Origin: Multifurca ochricompacta
Taxonomy: Eukaryota; Basidiomycota; Agaricomycetes; Russulales; Russulaceae
Assembly (NCBI GenBank): GCA_022496185.1
Contig: WTXG01000198.1
Coordinates: 1 to 64,000 of the forward strand
Direction of reading: 5' to 3'
DNA length: 64,000 nt
This document shows, piece after piece, positions 10,309 to 21,392 of the stretch (positions are counted from its first letter, which is position 1; every line of letters begins with the position of its first letter). Both the position numbers and the translations under genes were made by a program. The notes under the pieces are model-generated. The model searched no databases, had not been told where the DNA came from, and saw nothing but the letters and a program-made list of their open reading frames with translations.

Positions 10309-11530
10309 TCAGGCATCAGAAACCAATAGCTTCAACGTTCGCTCGGGCTCATCCCAATGACCCTTAATTTCACATTGTCAGAATTAGAAGAAAGATTATC
10401 CAGCGTGATAACAATTCACTTACACAATGATTCGCACCACTCATGCGCACAATGGAATGCCTCCTTACCTGCTTCCCCAACTCCTTCGCCGACTCTATTT
10501 CCGCATTGAATGACCAAATACCCCATGGCACTTGCCATAGAGAGCGGTCGCACCAAAAATACCTGAATTCCACATTGCACCATCCATCCTCAGTACCATC
10601 GGGAACGAAAACCGCGCTCATGCGAAGTCGCTCGAAGAGCCCGCTTTTAAGACCATTTCGGAGAAGTAACATATCTACTCCATCAGGCAACGAAGGCGGT
10701 ACGTAGAAGGCCAACTCAATGTCTTCAGCTGACATTGCAAGAATCGTAGGACGAGGGTCGTCCAATGCAGTACGTGACAGTGTTTCCAGTGTCTCACCAT
10801 GCGTGTAATAACTTGTGACCCACAATGGAAACGATTTCATGTCGTCATCCTTGCCCTCGGATAGATAGTAATACCCATCCGGAGCTGGATATCCCATGGC
10901 GATTGACGGAGGATCTGGAAAGGTCCATTTCCATCTCAGGGCGATGTTTCCATGGTCTCACACCATAGTCACCGAAACGCACCATATGCAATGACTCGTC
11001 GGATGTACCTGCTTAGTTCAATATCATCTGCCTCGAAACTGGGAGCGTAAGCGAGGAACGCCGTCATAAATGCAGCGCCGAGCGACCAGCCCGCCAGAAT
11101 GATGCTATTCGTAGGTAGATCCTCTGACTTCACGATCTCGCAAAGGAAGTCGTAAAGCTCTTTAGTACGTGCTTTCATGAAGAGGTCAGTGTTCTCTGAT
11201 GCCTCTGGGGTGTCATGTGTTGCGGAAGCAATGATAGCGTGATCTTGGTCACTGAATGGATCAGAACCTGGATATCCACGTCTGTTGATGAGAATGACAC
11301 GTGCGCCAACGACTTTTGCAAGTGGTAAAAAGTGCTTGAAAAACTCTGGGATGTAAAGAGACTTGAACTAAGGAGGTTGAAGAGGTGAAAGAGGGAGAAA
11401 ATAAGCTACCTGCGGTCACTGAGAGACCATGTAACATAAGGAGTGTAGGATAATATTTTTGGTTGGTGAACGGAGGGCCCGTGTCTAGGAAGGCAAATAC
11501 ACCGAGCTTTTTCCAGTTGTTGTTTGACAT
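10309..11530 (-). CDS. Alpha/beta-hydrolase, copy B (342 aa, 4 exons)
   Basis: Exons are 11530-11410, 11345-10983, 10914-10424 and 10362-10309; introns are 64, 68 and 61 nt. Exon lengths equal those of copy A, and differences are few (for example MSAVFVPDG against MAAVFVPDG). The nucleophile elbow GWSLG, the INRRGYPGS stretch and GANHCGHWDEPE are all kept, so both copies look functional. Small indels lie only in introns 1 and 3, a pattern expected if the protein is under selection. The upstream sequence differs from copy A before the MSNNN start, which supports that start. Confidence 0.85.
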
Positions 11531-11826
11531 TGAGGGAAAAGGGATAGTTGGAGAGGATTGAACGAAGTGAACACAGACAAGTAACACGGGTTGATACTGG
11601 AGATGCCGGCCCGAACCAACAATTCTTGTACGTGTTTAATCATTTATAAGATAGATACTGCGTTAGTTTAGAACCCAGTCTTCTACCACAAAGATTGAGG
11701 TTAGTACTATTCTCACTTGTAGCTATAGCATTCTTTAACTGACTCTATTACTGTAGCTATTTGCTTTATAGTCTCCCACACTGACCATGCATATATAAGT
11801 AGCTCACTAGTTTGGCTGGGTTCATG

Positions 11827-12140
11827 TTACAGTTGGCTGACAATTCTGCATGAGTTCATAGTCAAGAATAGTTCTGACTAGTTTGACAGTGAGACAATTG
11901 CTGAGTACACAATGCAGAGCAAAGAAGAGGGTTCTGGGATTTGTGAGTCCTTCAGCCAATAAGATACAGGAGCTCAAGACTGAAGTCTTTGAGCTAGCTT
12001 CCTATGATATATATACAAGCCAGAAAGGAGGACGTCACCTATTGAGAACATAGTGGAATGTTATGGAAAGCAGGAGGGGCGTTGAGGGCGCTGCCTGTTG
12101 AGAATGAATAAAGTAGAAGATCGTAGAATGAACACAAAAG
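11827..12140 (-). mobile_element. Solo-LTR-like remnant with TATA plus self-complementary leader
   Basis: The minus strand reads TATATATA (about 12,009-12,016), then a hairpin motif of GCTCAAAGACT and AGTCTTGAGCTC near 11,965-11,990. The intact gypsy LTRs have the same arrangement. 12,070-12,125 resembles 16,715-16,765. Borders and target duplication were not found. Confidence 0.4.
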
Positions 12141-12173
12141 GAAAAAACTATTGTATATTAATGTGCCTCAAAG

Positions 12174-12350
12174 CTTTTTTTTTTGAAATCAATTTTTTCA
12201 AGCTTCAAGGCTGTGCCCAAATTGCGCGGCTACTACTGGTACATAGTCTACTGTGATGAAAAATGCAGGGAAGAGTGGGAACCACCATGTCTCTTGGTAG
12301 AGGAAAAAGAAAGGAAGGAGTGGAGTCAGCAGCCAAAGGCCGCGGACCCG
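12174..12350 (-). mobile_element. LINE 3'-end fragment, antisense
   Basis: A T-run at 12,175-12,184 begins the fragment. The antisense 3' signature follows (GCCCAAATTGCGCGGCTACTA), then a stretch similar to 5,035-5,110. Confidence 0.6.
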
Positions 12351-13062
12351 TGTGGGGAGTAGGGTGTGAAGGTCCGGTTAACCGGAAAAAACTGGAAACT
12401 GGACCGAACTTGACCGAAAAAGACCGGACTTCTCGGTTCTGGTTACTTCCACCTCACGCAGTTATCAGTCTTACATTTTTTATATCATGAAATTCTTAAC
12501 TCCTTTGCTGTCATATAGTGCTGTCATATAATGTAGATAAAAAGGAAGATGCCTGTTGAAAACTGCACAGAACCTGGAGATTGATGCATGCATAAGACTT
12601 GAGGCCATCAGATACATTCAGCATTCCTTATAAAGAAAGTATATTCCTATTACTGACATATGATGTGACGCTTTTTGTCGACGTAACGTTTGTGACCCAT
12701 TAGTGACGTGTTTGTGACGGATTTGTACTTCTCACTCCAAGTCATGTGACTGGAGCTGATGATCATTTCTTATCTAATCACCAGATTCCTCAGAGTTACT
12801 CTGTCCCTGGCGCAACTTGGGCGAGGCCCTGAAGCGTGTAACTAAACTCCCAGCACATTCTAGGTTCTGTACTTGAGGGCGAGCCGGATTAGGCCGAGTC
12901 GGTGACATCAAGCGTCTTCAGTAAGTTCACCCTTACGTTCCCCTCCTCAGGCTGTGCCACAACACATCTCCCCCCTCTTTTCACAACTCCTTCTTTTTCA
13001 TTTTCTGCTATCAATGGGTTTTACTACAGTAGTACACTGCCACTCTCTCATGTTACAACAGT
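12351..13062. other. No gene; transposon debris
   Basis: 12,366-12,430 is rich in GGTCCGGTT and GACCGGA motifs, similar in style to 8,500-8,545, 13,310-13,380 and 18,645-18,700, and may be a DNA-transposon end. 12,790-12,850 contains a piece of the LINE 3' signature (GGGCGAGGCCCTGAAGCGTG). No coding frame is supported. Confidence 0.4.
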
Positions 13063-13290
13063 AGTTACTGATAAATGCAGCTGAAAAAAGGGTTTTTAGC
13101 TATTTATTTAGATAGTGGATAAGTTCAGTTATTGTGGTCAAAACCAAAGTGAACACATCCAAAGTAGTGTCCTTATATACTGCTTGAAGAGTATGACAAT
13201 AAAGTGAGAAACATAACTAATTAATTGTGACAAGATATGAAGGAGTGTGTTGTGCCGTGCAATATGGAATTGTCTTTGAATCAGTTAATG
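13063..13290. repeat. Dispersed repeat R1, copy 1
   Basis: About 230 bp containing GGTTTTTAGCTATTTATTTAGATAG, GATAAGTTCAGTTATTGTGG and CATAACTAATTAATTG. Further copies are at about 20,317-20,520 and 33,361-34,000. The last one is split by a LINE insertion. Identity of the element is unknown. Confidence 0.7.
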
Positions 13291-14540
13291 AAGATCAAGT
13301 CCACCCAGGTGTCCGGCTGTCCGGTTTTGAACTATCCGGTCGCTATCGGCCGGTCTCAACACCCGGTAGTAACCGCGCAATTTTGGTTGGTCTGTATGGT
13401 CTCTTTGCGTTTCTCTTTTCCCTAGCTGATGCGAGTAAACCAGGTGGACCGGAAGGCTTATGGTCGCTCACGAACTTAAAGACGATATTTGTCGATCGCT
13501 GGCCATAGCTTTTACAGACGAGTATTCCCCGTCCACTGGACTACCTAGTTCGTTCACCTACACAAGCCTGGTAGATTTTTGACATATCCGACAGTGACTG
13601 GATATGTTTCAGGGACGTCGCAAGTGGCGTAGTCGATGGCTAGTACGCCGATGGATGGCGCGAAAGCTGGGAAGGTCTTCAGCGCCTCTTCACTGCTGTG
13701 CGGCGACATTAGCCTTGAGTCACAACGTTGGGGTGTCCCATATATCCACGGTTCCTGCCGGCATGGGGCTCTTGTTTTTTTTTAGCGAAGGCCACGGAGA
13801 GTAATGACTTACGACCTGTTGGTCACTATTTGGTCTCACGACAGAATGCGTAATATCTCACGATCTAATTTGATTGTTGTTGTCTATGATGCATAATTTG
13901 AAGGAAGGAAGAGGAAGGCGAAAGAAGGGGGAAAGGTGTTCTATGGTATTTTTTTTATGAGAACACTTGATGGTAGCGTGTGCAACTGTAACTGCAACTG
14001 TAAGAGAGTCACCAAGTCACCATCATTAAGGTGCGGGGTCACTTATACTTACGGTTACAGATGGAACGGATTCGTAGAATCATAGAATCAGAACGCGCGC
14101 GAACATTCTCGGCGTTAGCGATGTGGGTGGTAACAACGTGGTTACAACGTGGTAACAAACAACGTTCGGAATCTCGGGTCGGGTAAATGATCTCATCTCA
14201 CATGGTAGCAACTTATCTTTGGGCTCGTCTTAAAACTAAACTCAACTGGTCACACATGGACGAACGCATGGACGAAAGCAAGCACGCACCTTCTCCAAAA
14301 GCGTTGACAAATCTATGACCGAGGTGCATTCCTTAAGTGGGCGTATCACTGGCACCCGCATATGTATTTCCCGCGGGTTTCAAAGACGATGCACGTTGTT
14401 GTCAAGTTCCATGCCCCACCTCACGACATCTCACTCCAAAAAACCAACCCTGGGATGTAACCGCGTGCACTGTCGAGTTTACCATGTGCAACATTGAAAC
14501 GATCCATACGATAGTAAGAAGTGTTATCGACCCCCTTTTA
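13291..14540. other. No gene recognised
   Basis: Long intergenic stretch with no frame of coding character. 13,310-13,380 has CCGG-rich motifs. The last part (about 14,300-14,540) is the upstream region of the RNase T2 gene. Confidence 0.4.
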
Positions 14541-14545
14541 CCGCA

Positions 14546-14551
14546 TATAAA
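14546..14551 (+). promoter_or_regulatory. TATA box of the RNase T2 gene
   Basis: TATAAA, 41 nt upstream of the ATG at 14592. Confidence 0.5.
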
Positions 14552-14591
14552 GCTTGATAGTGGTATGCTGGCTCCATATCCTGCAGGCACG

Positions 14592-15837
14592 ATGTTTACA
14601 CTCTTCGCTGCCCTCGTCAATGTAGCAGTCACTTTAGTGTCTGCTCAAAGCCTCGTATCAGCCGATATGGGCCATCTCTTTGACAAACGATTGTCATCGG
14701 GCTGCAGCACATCCGGACCAGCCTCGTGTAGTACCTCAAGTCCGTCGGACCTTTGCTGCGTCGAGTCTCCAGGAGTACGTTGTTTCAAATACTTTTTTTT
14801 TCTCCCTCACTCACATCGCGGGATACTGACGCATCAATTAGGGTTTGTTACTCCAAACACAGGTGCGTCATGAGATCGCTCGAATAAACTGTGTAAGTTC
14901 GAACGCGATTAGTTCTGGGATACCAACCCGTCCACAGGACCCAGTAACAGCTGGACAATTCACGGTTCGTGTGTTGTCATGGTCTGTGCCCTTTTGTTAG
15001 CTAACTGAGGAGGTCAGGTCTTTGGCCAGACAAGTGCGCATACTCGCCATTAATAATGGGAAGCCGTCTGATCTGAGTGCTTCTACAGCTGCGATGGCTC
15101 CTTTTCCTCGAACTGCGATTCCAGCCGTGCTTATACTGACGTTGCTGGAGTGCGTTCTCTGCCTTTGGTCACTTCACTCTCTAACGCGTGGTGAAACCCA
15201 GCTTTTGACCGATCAAGGCGCTAGCGATACGCTGTCATTCATGCAGGAAAATTGGGTCGACATCAATGGTCAGAATGAACGCTTTTGGGAGGTACGACCC
15301 CGCTGGCATTTCATGATCTCTTCACTCATGGCCTTTTCAGCATGAGTGGTCAGCCCACGGGACTTGCTACAGCACCCTGCAAACTTCTTGCCTTCCCTCT
15401 GGCAGTCCCCAAGGAGCAGAGGCAGTCGCCTTTTTCCAGCAAGTCGTGGCATTGTTTAAGACCCTTCCCACATACGACTGGCTTGCATCGCAAGGCATCA
15501 CCCCTAGCACCACTAAGACATACACGCTGGCCGAGCTGACTAGCGCGCTGAAGGCTGCATCTGGAGTTCGTTAAGATCTTTCTTTCTGCCTCAACGCTTT
15601 CACTGATTGCGCCGATTCACAGTTTACACCGGCCCTCGGGTGCTCCGGGTCTGCGATCAATCAGATCAGCTGGTATTTCCACCTCTCAGGCTCACTCCTT
15701 GACGGACAATTTATCCCGATCGGTGAGAGGACAGATTCCGCAGCACATGGGCATCATGCTGATAGACATCAACCCCAGACTCTCCTATCAAGAGTAAATG
15801 TGCATCAAGCGGCCTCAGGTACCCTCCAAAGTCCTGA
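14592..15837 (+). CDS. Secreted ribonuclease T2 (268 aa, 9 exons) with altered CAS II motif
   Basis: Exons: 14592-14774, 14842-14862, 14913-14964, 15018-15033, 15089-15149, 15202-15291, 15341-15565, 15623-15722 and 15779-15837. The eight introns are 49-67 nt and GT-AG. The start MFTLFAALVNVAVTLVSA is a signal peptide. The spliced protein then follows the fungal RNase T2 order: DLCCVESPGGLLLQTQFWDT, SWTIHGLWPD (CAS I with the catalytic His), NCDGSF...CDSSRAYTD, NWVDING, HEWSAHGTC (CAS II), YDWLASQGI, and an end like SSGLRYPPKS. Family members cleave single-stranded RNA outside the cell. In CAS II the His, Glu and second His are present, but the usual Lys before the second His is Ala. The length is close to that of fungal relatives. 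Two exons of 16 and 21 nt are inferred from family match and frame. Confidence 0.88.
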
Positions 15838-16495
15838 CAAGATACATGGATATGAAGGGCCTTTGTGCTTGGACACACAAGGGACTGCAAAGAAGGGAAA
15901 TGAGGCTTAAGTTAAATGACCCTTCTCTACAGTCTTTATATACATGCAGAGTGTGGATAATATAAATAATGATCCATAAATAATTGTGGAAGGAATAGGT
16001 TGAAACAGACACGGTGATTTGTGGATGAAGATCTCCATGATTATTGAACAGATTGTGAGGTGAGCGGCACATTGGCATATAGAGTCAATTCAAGTGCAGG
16101 CTGCATCTCTTTGAGACTTCAAGTAACAAGTCTGGCTCCCCTGGCACAGTAAGTTTTAATCTTACTTCTGCGCATGTTGTGGCACCCCCCATAAGCTCTG
16201 GATGACAAAAGCTAACTGACATCCACATGCAGGTTACAACCAGTTGTACTGGAAGTCCTACCACCGCCTCCGTGGGCCTTGTTAACCCTTAATTTCACTG
16301 TTGCGTGATAAAACTCCTTTTCTAAGCCTGCTACAAGTCTTCCAACTAGAGCCACAATTAGTGTTGTCACGAGTTCTGGCCCTATTGGCAGGCTCCTTAC
16401 TGCAAGCAACTGGTCAACACAGACGCCAGCCACCTTCACCATTTCCGGCACGACGTCAAGTTTCACCCTACAGATGTTCAAAGGCAGCTGTGGTG
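15838..16495. other. No gene recognised
   Basis: Downstream of the RNase gene. Short frames only, none with recognisable motifs. Confidence 0.35.
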
Positions 16496-16790
16496 TTATG
16501 CTTGTTAGCTTAGTCATTCTGGAGTTCAATAGTTCGAGTGATTAGACAATTGCGACACAACATGCAGCAAAGAAAGACAACTTGGATTCCTGGGTCTATG
16601 GCTAGTGAACACAAGAGCTCAAGACTAGATAGAGTCTTTTGAGCTGAGTCCTTATTGTATTTAAGCAGTCTGAAGCGATGTCATAGAGAGGAATGTAGTA
16701 GAACATAAAAGAGAAAATGTTGAGGACGTTGTTTGGTTGAGAATGAAGAAGAAGGGGCTCGAATACGAGCGAAATTATACACAAAATGGT
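16496..16790 (-). mobile_element. Solo-LTR-like remnant with self-complementary leader
   Basis: The minus strand reads a TTAAATA box (about 16,660) followed by AGCTCAAAAGACT and AGTCTTGAGCTC (16,612-16,640), the layout of the gypsy LTR promoter and leader. 16,715-16,765 resembles 12,070-12,125. Borders uncertain. Confidence 0.4.
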
Positions 16791-17035
16791 CATCATAAGG
16801 GTTATCAGTCAGCTATTCGTAATATGTGGCGTCTCGAGTGGCATGTTCACGTGCAGCAATGGATTCCACATTCTCTGCTGTGAGTTGGCTTCCGGACTAT
16901 ACGACTTTGAATCATTGACGTATGGACGGCCAGGTAAACAGGTGTCATCTGGCAGTAACACCATCGTTGCCTTCCAAGGGTCAACGAACTTCTCTAGCAC
17001 CCAGTGGTACTTTGCAAGAGAAAGTTTTCACCGGT

Positions 17036-17180
17036 AGCTAGTGTTGTGACGGCCCCGGCTCGGCCTGAAAGCCGCGGCTTAGGCTCGGCTTTGGGCGGCT
17101 CAGGCTTTTCAAAACTCAAGCCTGGGCCGTAGCGACGGCTTCCGGCCGGCTTAGGCCCAGCTTAGGCCCAAGCCGTGGCT
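17036..17180. mobile_element. Probable DNA-transposon terminus, GC-rich subterminal repeats
   Basis: Begins near TAGTGTTGTGACGG and carries repeated GGCTTAGGC and GCCGCGGCTT motifs. The start resembles hAT ends (TAGNGNTG). The partner end was not found, so this may be a fragment. Confidence 0.3.
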
Positions 17181-17319
17181 TTACAGCTTTTGCATCTTGT
17201 AGTTTACTACTAGTTTACATTATGTCAACCCCTGGCCACTGCTTTGGCCTCCTGCTTCGACTCCATCATATTATGTCTTCTATTTAACTCCTGTAACATA
17301 AATTGTATAAAAACCTCTT

Positions 17320-17605
17320 AGTTGAACCAGAATACTGGTACAGAGATACTGAGAAAGCAGTCCAACATAATTGTGATCACATTTAGACTAGACAAAAACA
17401 TGTCTCACATTAATTAGATACTGAGTATATACATCTCAGATTGATCATGTGATTAAATCACATTGTGAGATAATTATCTTGCTTGTTAATGAATGTGATT
17501 TAATCACATGATCAATCTGAGATGTATATACTCTCATCTTTTGTTTTACAATGCGAGCGGACCACTATCTCGGTATCTCTGTACTGGTATTCTGGTTCAA
17601 CACCA
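17320..17605. mobile_element. Fold-back element with a perfect 42-bp internal inverted repeat
   Basis: Outer arms are TTGAACCAGAATACTGGTAC near 17,323 and its near-complement ending about 17,602. The inner arms 17,423-17,464 and 17,492-17,533 are complementary with no mismatch that I can see; they start GAGTATATACATCTCAGATT. Related sequence lies at 35,155-35,240, 35,355-35,420 and 44,300-44,400. Confidence 0.65.
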
Positions 17606-18273
17606 TCCTTACACTGTAAATTGCCCAGTTGAAGTTCACAAAAATCCAGATTGATTCCACGCTTCATGTGATACTCCTTCCTGAGGAGTACAATGTTCTG
17701 CACTGCAGTAGCAGATGATGATTCCGTGCCTGATGAGATACACACCAAGTTGTTCACAAGCTATTTTGGGGGACAAGGCCAAGGTTAGCTCATCTCATTT
17801 ACACGAACTGGCGACGAGTGACGAGGTCTCGATCGTAAGCCCGACTGTAGGGGGGGCGACAAGGAGAATGGCACTGTTAAAGTTAAAGATTGCTGGTCCA
17901 ATAGATTTAGGTAGGTTTCATGTTCTTGAACATGATGGTTAGATGGCTGGGTAGATGCCCCAATGGCGATTCACGCAGAAATGACAGGCGTAATTGCAAA
18001 TTTTACAGGTCTTCTTAAAACAGCAGAAGTTTTCGACGTGGTGTGCTCAGAAAGGACACACCGTGAACGCTGTTTCTGACGCCAAAAATGCAGGAATACA
18101 GACTACATCCTCATTCCCGGAGCGAAGGTTGATGTGGCTCGTAAAAGCGCTCAAAGATGATATGATAGCTGGATCTTCCTGAAAGAACCACCAAACGAGG
18201 CCCCCTGACGAATTAATGCGTCTGCAAAACGATTCCAAAGACAGACCGTTTGAGCTGCAAAGCCATGTCAGAT

Positions 18274-18640
18274 TTAGATACAATGTGGAAAGGCATTGAC
18301 AAGGAAACATACAACGGGGCTGTTGCCTTGCCCGTCAAAGTACGAAAGGACAAATTCCCGCGTCACCCACTCATTTTGGATTGCACCAAGGTCTCGTATG
18401 ATCAGAGTGCGAGGCTTCTTCGGATCTGAAGAGATGTCCAATGGCGTGTCTTTTGTGAATGGCACGTTGGGGAACACTTTCATGAGCTGGGAAATAGGGG
18501 CTTGGGGCGCGAGTTGCTCGTCCGTGGATGGGTCTCCGTCTTCGTAAGCGAGACGTTTCCGCGCTTGTAGAATTCGCACAAATGCATCCCAGAGGTGAGT
18601 GTACGATGTATTGCGCGTAGGAACTAGAGTTAGGTAGAGG
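18274..18640 (-). pseudogene. Unrecognised protein-gene fragment
   Basis: The minus-strand frame 18,579-18,274 reads like real protein (KRLAYEDGDPSTDEQLAP, then KVFPNVPFTKDTPLDISSDP, then RDLGAIQNEWVTREFVLSYF). It is open upstream past 18,600 and lost after a possible donor near 18,310. Continuation below 18,260 (FADALIRQGASFGGSF-like) has stops in frame. I do not recognise the family. It looks like the middle of a decayed multi-exon gene, with the upstream side cut by repeat-like sequence at about 18,645-18,700. Confidence 0.35.
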
Positions 18641-19057
18641 AAAATGTTGAGCCGGGGGTAAGCCGGACCGGATCAGAGGTGACCGGTGTTGCCGGACTTG
18701 TAATATGTAATATACTTACTGACTTTCCATTTGTTCAATCCTCAACATCTCGACCGGGGTGCTGAAACCTCAACATTCTGTCTGTCTATATCTTCTCATA
18801 CATCTTAAGTTTATTGCAATAGAAATAACACACACAATGAAGTCGGACTACACAGGAGGGAGATGACTCCTCCAATCATTAATCTTCTCAACCAGGGCTG
18901 TCTGCTCTGCTGCTTGTGCCTTCTCCTCTGCTTTCCTAACTTCTTCCTGCAGCTATTCTGGTGTCATATTCACAAATGGCACAAATAAGAGCATATCAAG
19001 AAGGTCTTTGTGAATTTCGCCAGGATGCCCCCATTGAGCTTCTTGGCGTGCATCCCG

Positions 19058-20121
19058 TTAATCCACCCACCTCTGCCTTCTTTCTACCTCACCTTCTCGC
19101 TCATCATTTATCTTCTTCAGCTCAGTCTCACCTTTGGGATAGAAGGTGTCCTTTGTGAACTTTGAAAGTGCATCCTTGAAATCATCAGTGCCAAAGTGGT
19201 GAAGTACCACAGATGCATAGACAGCATCAAATATTATGGCAGGAGGCCAATCGGCACTGTCGGCAATATGCAGTGCGGAGCCTGTATTGAGGCGATCATT
19301 TTTGAGCAAGCCTCTGTATTCAGGACAGAATAGATGTGTTGTGCACTGTAGAGTCTCTGGGGACTCATCAGGGTCGACATCTTCTGTTGTCATACCATAG
19401 TTTGGGGTCTGGTCATGGGTGTCATCAGTCTCTGTGGGTATCAAGAAGGTGAAACACACCACTATGAATGCCACTTCTTTCCCAAGAATTCTGTGCGTAA
19501 GATTATTGAGCAAAATTCCATTTCCAGTATTGTCAATGGTCTTCACAATGTCACCATAGCTGTCATCCCGGGTGCACCTCTGGGTAAGGGTCTATGTACT
19601 GCTCATCATTGCAATGGTCAGCCAAAGGCAGCTTAAAAATGACAGATTCATACCCTATCACCTTTGCAATGTGATATAAGATGTACCCCATCACAGAACA
19701 GTTCATCATATCCTGTCAAAACGCAGCTTCCATCCCAGCATAGAAGACGATCACGGAAATACTATTGATAAGTAGTGGCAATACTGGAGGTGACATGAGT
19801 GTTGATTAGCCTGGGTTCAGGATCGACAGGGAGCATGCGTTGCTCCTCCTCTTCAGAGATGTGATAATACAATGAGACATCTTCAGTGGGAAGCCCACCA
19901 GTGAAGTCAACAGGATGTAACACATCAGACCTGGTCGAGAGTGTTCCTTGTGCACCAGTAATGACATATATCACAAAAAGAACCCATTTATAACAGAATG
20001 GTACTTCGTTGGTGGGGATCTTGAGGGCAAAAATCCAGTTCTGATTGCTCGGACCCGGGTTGATGCCAGAGTCTGATTTGTTAGGGAGTGAAGCATAAAC
20101 TCTAATAACAGGAATGGCCAT
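19058..20121 (-). pseudogene. Fungal HNH-nuclease-type protein, decayed
   Basis: The start MAIPVIRVYASLPN, then LKIPTNEVPFCYKWVLFVIY, is the usual opening of the HNH-type proteins that are abundant in Agaricomycetes. The HNH core follows as RDRLLCWDGSCVLTGYDE, then CDGVHLISHCKGD. Later comes DNTGNGILLNNLTHRILG and, at the C-terminus, PAIIFDAVYASVVLHHFG. One in-frame TAG stands just before the core (after TTYQ, about 19,765) and a frame change lies near 19,570-19,580. An intron near 19,415-19,466 (GTGTGT...CAG) would restore a VTPNYGM junction. The stop could in principle be removed by an intron that I could not place, so pseudogene is a likely but not certain call. Confidence 0.55.
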
Positions 20122-20151
20122 GACTAGGAATAGTATGTGGAGGTTGGTCAC

Positions 20152-21392
20152 TTAGCTTAGTGCCACTATCCAATGGCTCCTCTACAAGCTTTTAAACCCC
20201 CTGAACATGATTCCGCCCAATGCGCATCGCGGCACAACCGGCCCGGTCCGAGGAAGCAAGACTCAATTGCAACTAAAATCCACCCAGTTATACAGATCCC
20301 TTTCTTTCATGCACCCCATGATAAATGCAACTGTAAAAAGGGTTTAAGCTATCTATTGAGATATCAGATAAGTTCAGTCATTGTGGTCAAGTCAAACCTG
20401 AAGTGAATGCGTTTGATTTCTACTTCTGGTGGCTCACTGGCACAAGCATTTGTATGTACCTTATATACTTGTAGAGAGACCTAGTTATGAAGCAGAAGAA
20501 GATGAATTTGGATGAAAGGAGGCAAGTGGGATAAAACTAGGCAATAAAGGCAGAGAGGTGAAAACGACGACAGGGAGGAGACGGAGAGGTGATGAAACTA
20601 GTTAAAGGAATGGACAAGCATGCATGCGGCCTGGAATGCAAATGTACTGACCGATAAAAGATATCATATACGAGACTAGCTCATAAGTGCTCTAATTCAG
20701 GGTTTGTTAAGTTAAGTTTGACCAAGAATGCCGGTTTCATGCTCAACCCCCGAGTCAACCTTACACTACTGGCTTATTCGGAAATCTGATCATGCAGATG
20801 CCCTCTCGGATTTTCTTTCACTTTTCACGAGGCCTGCCGGTAACGCCGCAAATTGGCTTTTTTACTCAATCTTTTTGTTTTTTTGCGTGCGTCGTTAAAC
20901 ATCTGCTGTGCTCTAATGAGATTGCCCCTCGCCTGATACCCCGTGTACGCTCGCTGGGGAAGTAGGTTCAGGGTTCAGGGAAAGGGGCCATCGTTCAGTC
21001 TGTATCGCCTACGCCAACCCGGGGGCATTCAGACGTCCGAAGAATTCGGTTATTAGCTAGAGATGGAATTGCACAGATAACAGCAGGTGCATAAAGGCAT
21101 ATGTGTTTGTCATAGAGTATTTAGTATTTAGCAATAGCAATGAGATGTATGTATGGTATGTGTGTGAAGCATCATTCACAACTTTGAATGACAAATTACT
21201 GATAATACAATAGAGCAAAGTGGGGGAAAAAAATAAAAACGACAACCCATTATGTATCCCCCATTATACCAGAGAATATAGCATAGAGGTAGCAATAGTC
21301 GCAATCTGGGGGGGAAGGAGGAGAAATCAGGGATCAGGAAACAAGTCGTCTAATAGGGGAAGCGGAAAGCTGACCTGCCAACGATTATTTAT
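20152..21392. other. No gene; includes repeat R1 copy 2 (about 20,317-20,520)
   Basis: 20,317-20,410 matches R1 at 13,063 and 33,361, and 20,410-20,460 matches 29,563-29,618 (GTTTGATTTCT...GTGGCTCACTGG). The remainder has no coding signal. Confidence 0.5.

Larger units (their letters stand above)
270..11690. repeat. Tandem duplication: unit A about 270-3,950, unit B about 4,010-11,690
   Basis: Unit A and unit B carry the same order: flank, secreted repeat-protein gene, LINE 3' end, alpha/beta-hydrolase gene, and an end near a long inverted repeat. Matching anchors are 430-720 with 6,040-6,330, 1,435-1,870 with 8,043-8,480, 1,911-2,230 with about 9,728-10,050, and 2,502-3,723 with 10,309-11,530. 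Unit B is longer because of the hAT-like insertion (4,303-6,019), an extra LINE fragment (about 8,500-9,620) and the amplified exon array (6,554-7,892). Unit edges are approximate because they were compared by eye. Confidence 0.85.

Noticed and set aside
12366..13380. CCGG-rich stretches taken as the two ends of one hAT element
   Set aside because: The ends could not be paired or given a target duplication; noted only as possible debris.
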